A stretch of DNA of 64,000 nt. It comes from Calothrix sp. NIES-4101. GTDB taxonomy: Bacteria; Cyanobacteriota; Cyanobacteriia; Cyanobacteriales; Nostocaceae. The position numbers were made by a program, and so were the translations under genes. A model generated the notes under the pieces. That model made no database searches. It worked only from the letters and a program-made list of their open reading frames with translations, and was not told where the DNA came from. Of the stretch, positions 56,975 through 64,000 are shown one piece after another. Where the stretch lies: positions 496,001-560,000 of the forward strand of contig AP018280.1 of the NCBI GenBank assembly GCA_004296455.1. The letters are read 5' to 3'. Within the stretch, counting starts at the first letter, position 1. Each line of letters begins with the position of its first letter.

Positions 56975-57838
56975 TTATTGAGGTGAAGGTGTTGCTGTTG
57001 GTGATAATGCTGATTCAGAAGTATATTTAATCAACTTCAAGCTTCCCTCACTACCCATGACAACAGCTGGTTGTTTATTATTTGAGACTAAAACAGCACC
57101 GGCATTACCCGAATATACACTTACTTCTTTATCTCCTACCCAGGTTTTCTTATCTCCCTTTTTTAAAGTGCCTTCAAATGCTGTTTTGCCATCAACTTTT
57201 ACCCTTAGCCAAGATTCACCTTGAAGTTCTATATCTACTTCCACACCGGATGCAGATGCAACTGTCGGAGAAATAGAAGCTGTTGGTGTTGGGATTACAG
57301 GTGTGGCTGTTGGCAATAAACTTGCTGAGGCTTGGGGAGTTGGTGTTTCCGAAACTGTTAATGGTGTTGCTTTTTGAGTACCTGCTGGTTGCTCTGTAAT
57401 AGTTGCTGTTAATTTGTCTTTTTTGCTGATAACCTCAGAATTCTGTTTCGGACTGAGGATATAAAATAATCCGAGCGAAGCCCCTACAAGTAGTAAAACA
57501 TAAGGTACTGCTAAGGGTATATATAAATTTGATTTCTTTTTTATATTTATACTTTCCTTGTCAACTACTACTGGTAAGAATAAATCACCAAAATTTGCTG
57601 TGAGGATAGTGCCATCTATCTCAATAGCATCGCAGTAGCGACGAATAAATCCCTGAACAAAAACTGCTTCCGGCAAGTCATCTCCTCGTCCTTCTTCCAT
57701 TGCTTCAATAAATGCTGAACGAATACGTGTACGCATCGCTACTTGTTCAATGGAAATATTTTTTTCTGCACGCGCTTGTCGTAAGTAAGCTCCGATTTCT
57801 CGAAATTGCCCCTCTTGAGCCTCATTGGACAGCTTCAC
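56975..57838 (-). CDS. RodZ-like HTH membrane protein
   Basis: A 287-residue protein with the RodZ layout. Residues 13-85 are an HTH_25 domain (GAYLRQARAEKNISIEQVAMR; VFVQGFIRRYCDAI), one membrane helix follows at 107-128 (LYIPLAVPYVLLLVGASLGLF), then a Pro/Thr-rich linker, and a C-terminal DUF4115 domain (VEVDIELQGESWLRVKVDGKTAFEG). RodZ links MreB to the membrane in cell-shape control. The start is GTG 57838 with GGAG six bases upstream; an overlapping ATG reads straight into a stop. It converges with gatA, ten bases apart. Confidence 0.88.
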   Translation of the reverse strand: MKLSNEAQEGQFREIGAYLRQARAEKNISIEQVAMRTRIRSAFIEAMEEGRGDDLPEAVFVQGFIRRYCDAIEIDGTILTANFGDLFLPVVVDKESINIKKKSNLYIPLAVPYVLLLVGASLGLFYILSPKQNSEVISKKDKLTATITEQPAGTQKATPLTVSETPTPQASASLLPTATPVIPTPTASISPTVASASGVEVDIELQGESWLRVKVDGKTAFEGTLKKGDKKTWVGDKEVSVYSGNAGAVLVSNNKQPAVVMGSEGSLKLIKYTSESALSPTATPSPQ

Positions 57839-58037
57839 ATTCTTCTCCTATTCTCCACTTGTGTCTACTATTCAATAGAGAAATCTCGGTTATTTTGTGT
57901 ATATAATTAAACTAATTAATCAAATTCATTTTAAAGATAAACATTTGATTAAACATTCATCACTTTAGAGTACCAAATATTTGGTTCACCAAGGAACAAT
58001 TGTTGTTTTTTTGATTGTATATAGAAATACTTGAAGA

Positions 58038-58940
58038 ATGGAAAGAAAGCTGGAAAATTTCATACACTTGCTCCCCCAGTTAATTCTAGGAGTATGTTTT
58101 GTCATTTTATTGACATACGCGATTTTTTGTATTGTATTATACTTTATACAACATAAATATATTTTCTTCCCTTCTCGTGTCATTGAAAAAACACCATCAG
58201 TTTATAATGTGCCATTTGAAGATGTCTGGTTGTCAGTTAAGACTAAAAAAAATAGGAATGAGCGGATTCATGGTTGGTGGATGGATAATCCGAATTCCGA
58301 TGGAAAGGTTTTACTTTACCTACATGGAAATGCTTTGAATATTAGTGCTAATATTTTTGCTGCGACTGGATATTACAAGGCTGGATTTTCGGTATTTTTG
58401 ATTGATTATCGTGGTTTTGGTCAAAGTGAAGGTCGCTTTCCCAATGAATCACGAGTATATGAAGATGCAACGATCGCTTGGAATTACTTAGTGAGACAGC
58501 GAAAAGTCCATCCTAGTCAAATATATATCTACGGGCATTCCTTGGGTGGTGCGATCGCAATTGATTTGGCGGTAAAACGTCCGGAAGCGGCTGGGTTGAT
58601 TGTGGAAAGTACTTTTACCTCTGTTCGCAATGTGATTGCAGCACGGAAACTTTTTCCGATATTTCCCGTCAACTTAATCCTGAAAGAGCGATTTGATTCA
58701 ATTCAAAAGGTGCCACAACTCAAAGTACCCATTTTGATCATTCATGGCACTGAAGACGCAACAGTCCCTGCGTTTATGGGTCAAACACTCTATACAGTTG
58801 CTCCTCAACCCAAAGAATTAATTTTAGTTGCAGGTGCAGATCATAATAATGTCGGAGAAATAGCTCCGTCGCAATATATCAAAGCTGTACAGTCTTTTTT
58901 ACAAGTTGTACAAAAGCAAGCTCAAGCGACTCTGCATTAA
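58038..58940 (+). CDS. Alpha/beta hydrolase with N-terminal membrane anchor
   Basis: A 300-residue protein. Residues 15-36 form a membrane helix (LILGVCFVILLTYAIFCIVL). The hydrolase domain has the HGNA oxyanion strand (LLYLHGNALNIS), the nucleophile elbow GHSLGGA, Asp in IHGTEDATVP, and His in GADHNNVGE. It resembles BEM46/YqiA-type membrane hydrolases. The triad appears intact. The substrate is unknown. It starts at ATG 58038 (MERKLENF). Confidence 0.88.
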   Translation: MERKLENFIHLLPQLILGVCFVILLTYAIFCIVLYFIQHKYIFFPSRVIEKTPSVYNVPFEDVWLSVKTKKNRNERIHGWWMDNPNSDGKVLLYLHGNALNISANIFAATGYYKAGFSVFLIDYRGFGQSEGRFPNESRVYEDATIAWNYLVRQRKVHPSQIYIYGHSLGGAIAIDLAVKRPEAAGLIVESTFTSVRNVIAARKLFPIFPVNLILKERFDSIQKVPQLKVPILIIHGTEDATVPAFMGQTLYTVAPQPKELILVAGADHNNVGEIAPSQYIKAVQSFLQVVQKQAQATLH

Positions 58941-58956
58941 ATTGCGATCGCAATTT
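58939..58956. repeat. 18-bp palindrome centred on a HIP1 site
   Basis: AAATTGCGATCGCAATTT is perfectly palindromic, built around GCGATCGC, and overlaps the hydrolase stop codon. It could act as a weak terminator, or simply be an extended HIP1 element. Confidence 0.8.
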
Positions 58957-59520
58957 GTTTTCCAAATTCAATTCCCTGAACAGATACCTCAGAACTCAAA
59001 ATACAGCTATAAAGATATCCCCATAAATTTAGGAGCGGGGATGTAAATTAAGATGCCTACTTGAGAAGGTAAAGGTTTGATATGGGAAAACTATCAGATA
59101 ATTTTGCGTGACTATATTCCCGTGTGATGTGTATCTGCAAACACATGTTTTTGTCCTATTTACGAATGAATTAACATATCAGTACAATCATAATTTTTAT
59201 ACTGGTTACTGAGTTCTGAATCATGATTTTTGTCTGCATTGATGCTTATTAATTCAAACATCAAATTACCATAGACTTACAGTACTATTTGGTGCTGTTT
59301 TACCCAGGGGTATTGACTGGAAAAAGATGTAGGGTTTTATCTTTTTATTTTGCAATGTTCTCACAACTATTTTTAACATCTTTCATCTGGGAAAATTGAT
59401 ACTTAATTAGTCCGGAAACATTCACCTTCAGTAGAATAATTTACACAGGAAAAGCTTTTCTTGTTGATAACAACAAGGGTTTTGGCATTGCATAAATAAT
59501 ATCAATTTACAATAAACACT
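58957..59520. other. 564-bp spacer upstream of the second HTH_25 gene
   Basis: No gene was seen. A perfect 7-bp hairpin (CTTGTTG-ATAA-CAACAAG, 59460-59477) lies 43 bp before the next ATG, probably in its leader. Other sequence is AT-rich. Confidence 0.45.
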
Positions 59521-60576
59521 ATGACAGCCCTATACTCATTAACTACTCCTGGGAATACAACTATTGAGATTAGCCAAGATGAACTGCGAGCAATTCTAGG
59601 CGACATAGAAGCAGAATTACATCGCAGTAAAGTATATCGTCGCGCCTTGGCTACAATTCAAAAAGTATTTGGCGAATCATCTGAACAAGGTAAACAGCTA
59701 ATCAAAGCAGTAGGAAGGGAAGCAATTGGTTTAGCATTTCATAAATTTGTACAGCAACAACAGCAAAAAATAGCAGAGAATCAGGAAGTCGTGGCGCACA
59801 ATAGCGCAAGTATTCATGAAGTCGAGATTAATCCTCCATCTGCGGATTTAGCCGAATGCTTGACTAGCGCTAAGTTTCATCCGAAAGCTAAAGGTGAAGA
59901 AATAGAAACACCACTAGCTAGCAACATTGGTACAAATTCCGAAAATACCGCCAAAAACGTTTCCCCACTTGCTTGGTGGAAAAATCAAAAGCCTTCCAAA
60001 GCCGAACTGGCAAAACAAGCTGCTATCAAACAACGTCAGGAAAGTCTGCGGGAAATTGGTAAACAGTTACGTCAAGCTAGAGAACTGCAAGGATTGTCTT
60101 TAACTCAATTAAATATCTATACCCACGTACCAGTTCACCAAATGGAGGCAATTGAAAATGGTAACTGGGATGGATTACCAGAAGAAGTATATGTGCGCGG
60201 TTTTATCCGTGTCATGGGTAATGCGCTGGGACTTAACGGTACAGCAATAGTCGCTTCCTTACCTGCACCCGAACCCGTCCAAACTATTGCCCCCATTTGG
60301 TATAAAAACGAAAAAAGTTCTGGTAGTGTCGGATTTGAAATCCGTCCAATGCATTTGTATGTTGGTTACACAGCTTTAGTTGCAGGTGCAGTTGGTGGAT
60401 TATCGTTAATGTCGCAGCAAACCGAAGCCAAAAGACTGCTCTCCGATACGGAAAAAACAACTTCATCTGTGACTCAGACTGTCAAAGAAAACGAAACAAA
60501 TGCTAAACCCGGCTTGCAATCTAACAGTAAAGGTATTGCCGTGGGTGCTGACATTGCACCACCCGAAGCATTATAA
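59521..60576 (+). CDS. HTH_25 (RodZ-like) membrane protein with a long N-terminal region
   Basis: A 351-residue protein. Residues 1-80 are a helical region (ELRAILGDIEAELHRSKVYRR) not seen in RodZ, and 85-175 are a low-complexity polar linker. An HTH_25 domain spans about 178-245 (LREIGKQLRQARELQGLSL; PEEVYVRGFIRVMGNALGL). A short membrane helix follows (280-299, MHLYVGYTALVAGAVGGLSL) and the C-terminus is polar with no DUF4115 domain. It shares the PEEVYVRGFIR and RQARE patterns with the RodZ-like gene at 56975. The function is unknown. Confidence 0.82.
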   Translation: MTALYSLTTPGNTTIEISQDELRAILGDIEAELHRSKVYRRALATIQKVFGESSEQGKQLIKAVGREAIGLAFHKFVQQQQQKIAENQEVVAHNSASIHEVEINPPSADLAECLTSAKFHPKAKGEEIETPLASNIGTNSENTAKNVSPLAWWKNQKPSKAELAKQAAIKQRQESLREIGKQLRQARELQGLSLTQLNIYTHVPVHQMEAIENGNWDGLPEEVYVRGFIRVMGNALGLNGTAIVASLPAPEPVQTIAPIWYKNEKSSGSVGFEIRPMHLYVGYTALVAGAVGGLSLMSQQTEAKRLLSDTEKTTSSVTQTVKENETNAKPGLQSNSKGIAVGADIAPPEAL

Positions 60577-60624
60577 GCGATCGCAATTCCCTTGGCAGCA
60601 CTAAGTCTAAAGTTAACTAACTAT

Positions 60625-60657
60625 GAAGGTGATGTTGGCTATGCCATTATCACCTTC
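60625..60657 (+). terminator. Hairpin after the HTH_25 gene
   Basis: GAAGGTGAT (60625-60633) pairs with ATCACCTTC (60649-60657) around a 15-base loop, 49 bp after the stop. No T run follows, so termination is only suggested. Confidence 0.45.
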
Positions 60658-60660
60658 TGT

Positions 60661-60692
60661 AATTGCCCAACAATCCCTATTAGGGATTTAAA
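60661..60692. other. Lone CRISPR-repeat-like sequence
   Basis: AATCCCTA-T-TAGGGATT (60672-60688) is a perfect short dyad, preceded by AATTGCCCAAC and followed by TAAAT. It resembles the core of Nostocales CRISPR repeats (AATCCCTATTAGGGATTG type) with AATTGC upstream. Only one copy exists, with no spacers and no cas genes, so it is not an array. Confidence 0.35.
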
Positions 60693-61034
60693 TTTGCAGC
60701 AATTTCCATTTGCCCGATATTCTGCGTAACCGACACAAGGTAATATTTATAGTATATAAATTTCGGCTCACTGGGAAAACACTGAACCGTATTTACAGGA
60801 GTTCTAAAGTTAATTAGGAGAGTCTGAAAGACTGTAAATATGGAGTCAAAGTTGGTAAAAGCTAACTAGCGTCTGTTTCATCTGAGATGGTAAAAGTAGC
60901 CTCAAAACTGAAAATCATGACTTTTTTCCTAGTCTACTTGTTGTGAAATAGACCGTAGGGGATATTTAATAAGTTATGTTAAATGCCATGATGGAGGGGA
61001 CTTTTGACTTCTAAAACATGAAGTTGGAAGGGCA

Positions 61035-62396
61035 ATGAACTATTTTAACCTTAAATATTTATTTTTACCCATGTCTCGATTGTTACTGGCTGCTGTTTTG
61101 ACTGCTGGATTTGTAATCGGGGGTTGTGCTTCTGCACCAGAAGAAATTGCGGAAGCGCAATCCCAACGTCGCAATAATAATCAACCAAAAGCTGGTAGTG
61201 CAACACCCGTTGATGTGGCAATCGCTCGTATCCAAGCGTTGAAACAGCAACCAGAATACACAGGAACTACTGTACCATTTCGGGTTGTTTCCTTGCGATC
61301 GCAAGTCCAAGGACAATTATTAGGGTTAAATGCAGATATCGGAACTAATGTCAACCAAGGACAAACCATCGGTCAAGTGGACGAAGCATTACTGGTGACT
61401 TCATTGAATCAGGCGGAAGCCGAACTTGCATCTTTGAAATCGGAAGTTGTCAGGGCTAATACCCAAATAGGTAATGCCCGCGCCGAAGTGGAAAGGCTAC
61501 GACTGGAACTGGTACAAGCCCAAGCTGATGCCCAACGACAGCAATCCCTATTTAAACAAGGAGCGATCGCTCAACAAGCAGCAGAACAATCGCGTACAAA
61601 AGCGCAAACCGCAGCCCAATCACTACGGGCAGCCCAAGCACAAGTCGGTAATGGACAGCAAGCGGTTATCACCGCTCAAGGTAGAGTTGTAGCCCAACAA
61701 GCTTTAGTCAACGAAGCCAAAAAGCGCCGCAACTATGCTAAGTTAATCGCCCCTATTACTGGTGTAATTACCGAGAAAGTGAGCGAGCCAGGTAATTTTT
61801 TACAGCCAGGAGGCGAAGTTCTAAAAATTGGTGACTTTAGCCGGATGAAGGTTGTTGTCCAAGTCTCAGAACTGGAATTGGATAAAATTCGAGTCGGACA
61901 ATCAGCAACAGTCCGCTTAGATGCTTTTTCCAATCAAACTTATACAGGTAGAGTTGCGCGAATTTCCCCAGCAGCTGATGCAACAGCGCGCTTAGTCCCT
62001 GTAGAAGTCGAAATTCCCAACACCAATAGCAAAATTGGTAGCGGACTTTTAGCACGGGTAAATTTTGCTAGCTTGGAGAGTCCAAAAGTTACCATATCCC
62101 AAAGTGCGATTAATGTGGGACGGGTAACAGGAGAAAACAAAGCCAAGCAGCAAGATAATTCACGTTCACCTTCTCAATCTTCAAATCAGCCCCGTCAAGC
62201 TCAAATATTTGTGGTGAACGAGGGAGAAAAACCAACAGTTGCAGCCAGAGAAGTCATGCTGGGAGAAAGCGCAGATGGAAAGGTAGAAGTTTTATCAGGA
62301 TTGCAACCAGGAGAAAGATTTGTCACTCGCAGTGGTAAACCTTTAAAAGCAGGTGAAAGTGTCCGACTTTCAATCCTTTCTGAAAAGACTCAGTAA
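61035..62396 (+). CDS. RND efflux periplasmic adaptor (membrane fusion protein)
   Basis: A 453-residue HlyD/AcrA-type protein. A signal peptide with lipobox (VIGGC, Cys about 33) anchors it as a lipoprotein. The biotinyl-lipoyl halves are RVVSLRSQVQGQL and LIAPITGVITEKVSEPGNFL, separated by a coiled-coil hairpin (about 120-235, LNQAEAELASLKSEV). The beta-barrel and membrane-proximal domain follow (VGQSATVRLDAF; VLSGLQPGERFVT). It links the RND pump to an outer-membrane channel. The permease gene follows 51 bp later. ATG 61035 or 61071 (MSRLLLA). Confidence 0.94.
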   Translation: MNYFNLKYLFLPMSRLLLAAVLTAGFVIGGCASAPEEIAEAQSQRRNNNQPKAGSATPVDVAIARIQALKQQPEYTGTTVPFRVVSLRSQVQGQLLGLNADIGTNVNQGQTIGQVDEALLVTSLNQAEAELASLKSEVVRANTQIGNARAEVERLRLELVQAQADAQRQQSLFKQGAIAQQAAEQSRTKAQTAAQSLRAAQAQVGNGQQAVITAQGRVVAQQALVNEAKKRRNYAKLIAPITGVITEKVSEPGNFLQPGGEVLKIGDFSRMKVVVQVSELELDKIRVGQSATVRLDAFSNQTYTGRVARISPAADATARLVPVEVEIPNTNSKIGSGLLARVNFASLESPKVTISQSAINVGRVTGENKAKQQDNSRSPSQSSNQPRQAQIFVVNEGEKPTVAAREVMLGESADGKVEVLSGLQPGERFVTRSGKPLKAGESVRLSILSEKTQ

Positions 62397-62447
62397 AGGA
62401 TAATTACTAATTTATCATTCATAAATTTATAACTATTTACTCAACCA

Positions 62448-64000
62448 ATGCAGCAAGTAAGCCAGGACAATAACAAAAATCAAAGTAACGGCTTCAGCAT
62501 TAGCGCTATTTCTATCCGCCAACATATTGGTACGCTGATGCTAACTCTAGCAGTAGTAGTTATGGGTGTATTTTTTATCCAGCAATTACCTGTAGATTTA
62601 CTGCCATCGATAACTTATCCCCGCATAGGTGTGCGAGTGAGTGCGCCAGGAATATCGCCGGAGGTGGGTGTTGATGAAATTACTAGACCTCTGGAAGAAG
62701 CTTTTTCGGCAACCGAGGGAGTTGTCCAAGTATATTCGCAAACTCGTGAAGGACAAGTCAATATCGACCTATATTTCCAACCTGGAGGCAATATTGACCA
62801 AGCTTTGAATGATGCCACAGCTGCATTTAACCGTTCCCGTGGTGCTTTACCAGATACAATCGAGGAACCAAGGTTATTTAAAGTAGACCCTTCACAGCTA
62901 CCAGCTTACGAGTTAGCATTAACATCACCACAACTTCAAGGTGTAGAACTACGTGTTTTTGCGGAAGAGGAGTTAGGGCGGGAACTGAGTGTAGTTCCTG
63001 GTGTGGCTGCGGTTGATGTATCGGGAGGAGTTCAAGAAGAAGTCAGAGTTAATATTGATTTAAATAGATTGCAAGCCCAAGGTGTGGGATTAACAGATGT
63101 CCTGGATGAACTGCGAAATCGTAACCAAGATATTTCGGGTGGGAGAATTTTAGGAGAAAATTCCGAACCTCTAACACGGACAGTCGGACGCTTTAAAACT
63201 GCTGAGGAAATTAAAAATTTATCTTTTGAAGTCTCTTCTTCCCAGTCTACCGCCAGTGAAAATTCCAGTACCCCCCGTAGAGTCTATTTACGAGACTTTG
63301 CCCAAGTAATTGATGGCACTGAAAATCAACGGGTATTTGTCACGCTCAACCAAAAACCGGCGGTAAAACTGAGTATTCGTAAGCAACCTGATGCGAACAC
63401 CGTTGACGTTGTGGATGGTGTGAAAAAGCGGATTGCCGAACTAAGACAAAGTGGTTTAATCCCTGAAGGGATGGTACTTACACCAACTTTGGATGAATCT
63501 AAGTTTATTCGTAATTCTATTGCTAACGTCGTTAGTTCTGGGTTAATCGGAACTGGGTTAGCTGCGATCGCAGTACTATTATTTTTAGGTTCATTGCGAC
63601 AAACTCTGATAATTGTGCTTGCTATTCCCTTAGCGACAATGGCTGCAATTATTTTGATGGGGTTATTTGGTTTGTCGCTGAATATATTTAGCTTGGGTGG
63701 TTTGGCTTTGGGTGTGGGTATTGTTGTCGATAACTCGATTGTGATGCTGGAGAATATCGCAGAGGGTGTGGGAATGACTCCGGGTAAGGATAGTAAAGCA
63801 AATCTGAGTCAACAGCAATTACTCCAAACAGCACAAACAAGCAGTCAAGAAGTTGAATCTGCGTTAATTGCCTCCACGAGTACTAACTTGGTGGCTGTTT
63901 TACCATTTTTGCTGATTGGTGGCTTTATTTCCTTATTATTTAACGAATTAATTCTGACTATTAGTTTTGCGGTTGCAGCTTCAATTTTGATTGCCGTGAC
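62448..64000 (+). CDS. RND efflux permease, AcrB/MexB type (3' end outside the window)
   Basis: About 517 codons from ATG 62448 (MQQVSQDNNKNQS) and open at the right edge. After a polar lead comes the first membrane helix (GTLMLTLAVVVMGVFFIQ), the porter domain (LPVDLLPSITYPRIGVRV; PEVGVDEITRPLEE; YSQTREGQVNIDLYF), then helices 2-5 (GLIGTGLAAIAVLLFLGS; GGLALGVGIVVDNSIVMLEN). The GIVVDNSIVMLEN motif contains the proton-relay Asp. It exports hydrophobic compounds or metals, using the proton gradient, together with the adaptor upstream. Confidence 0.95.
   Translation, partial: MQQVSQDNNKNQSNGFSISAISIRQHIGTLMLTLAVVVMGVFFIQQLPVDLLPSITYPRIGVRVSAPGISPEVGVDEITRPLEEAFSATEGVVQVYSQTREGQVNIDLYFQPGGNIDQALNDATAAFNRSRGALPDTIEEPRLFKVDPSQLPAYELALTSPQLQGVELRVFAEEELGRELSVVPGVAAVDVSGGVQEEVRVNIDLNRLQAQGVGLTDVLDELRNRNQDISGGRILGENSEPLTRTVGRFKTAEEIKNLSFEVSSSQSTASENSSTPRRVYLRDFAQVIDGTENQRVFVTLNQKPAVKLSIRKQPDANTVDVVDGVKKRIAELRQSGLIPEGMVLTPTLDESKFIRNSIANVVSSGLIGTGLAAIAVLLFLGSLRQTLIIVLAIPLATMAAIILMGLFGLSLNIFSLGGLALGVGIVVDNSIVMLENIAEGVGMTPGKDSKANLSQQQLLQTAQTSSQEVESALIASTSTNLVAVLPFLLIGGFISLLFNELILTISFAVAASILIAV

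Larger units (their letters stand above)
60577..61034. other. 458-bp spacer with hairpins and a CRISPR-repeat-like sequence
   Basis: No gene was seen. It holds a hairpin (60625-60657) that may terminate the HTH gene, a CRISPR-repeat-like element (60661-60692), and the promoter region of the efflux operon. Confidence 0.5.

Noticed and set aside
60661-60692. A CRISPR array
   Set aside because: Only a single repeat-like copy exists, with no spacers and no cas genes nearby.

Overview
The window is chromosomal DNA from a cyanobacterium, very probably a filamentous heterocyst-forming type (Nostocales). The support is the photosynthetic gene set (petB, petD, petF, ccmP, ctpA), the C-terminal half of a split dnaE gene that still carries its split-intein fragment, recurring GCGATCGC (HIP1) octamers, several cyanobacteria-typical domain families (DUF1350, DUF4330, PAP/fibrillin, RDD-pentapeptide) and AT-rich spacers with short tandem repeats. 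No rRNA, tRNA, insertion sequence, prophage or CRISPR array was found. Most of it is an ordinary, loosely packed housekeeping region with short operons and many single genes.

Layout. 0-9.8 kb: the start of a CcdA-like gene (cut by the left edge), an SRPBCC protein, rlmN, an orphan histidine kinase, a pentapeptide protein behind ccmP, a solitary PvuII-like DNA methyltransferase, moaE, a fibrillin-like protein, an alpha/beta hydrolase and a small HD alarmone-type hydrolase. 10-18.4 kb: a siroheme pair (CbiX-type chelatase plus cobA), an intramembrane M50 protease, a degenerate metallo-beta-lactamase-fold protein, ctpA, petB-petD with a strong terminator, and an RsbW-like kinase. 18.6-29.8 kb: a glycosyltransferase, several exported or membrane proteins, an RDD-pentapeptide fusion, an SDR, an SLH protein, rpiA, an aldo/keto reductase and a lipoprotein-type Mn superoxide dismutase. 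29.8-43.3 kb: a 974-residue PlsY-like/dikinase-like fusion, an unannotated 46-residue membrane protein, an SGNH hydrolase coupled to an exported protein, a solute-binding lipoprotein, a metallophosphatase, an M48 protease, petF and a SpoIID-like protein.

43.4-53.8 kb: sulfiredoxin and Dps (oxidative stress), a helix-turn-helix/GrpE-like fusion, a STAS antagonist tail-to-tail with a SpoIIE-type phosphatase, a DUF1350 protein, membrane and hypothetical proteins, a CPA1 antiporter, a saccharopine-dehydrogenase-like protein, a 44-residue membrane peptide and a PD-(D/E)XK-like protein. 53.9-64 kb: dnaE C-half with IntC, gatA, two RodZ-like HTH proteins on either side of an alpha/beta hydrolase, and an RND efflux operon (adaptor plus permease) that runs off the right edge.

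Functional themes are photosynthetic electron transport and its upkeep (petBD, petF, ctpA), carbon concentration (ccmP), tetrapyrrole and cofactor synthesis (chelatase, cobA, moaE), peroxide and superoxide defence (sodA, srx, dps), and partner-switching signalling (RsbW-like, STAS, SpoIIE-type). No complete new defence or mobile system is evident. The least explained items are the PlsY-like/phosphotransferase fusion, the HTH-GrpE fusion, the ccmP-pentapeptide pair, two small membrane genes with good ribosome-binding sites, and a lone CRISPR-repeat-like sequence.
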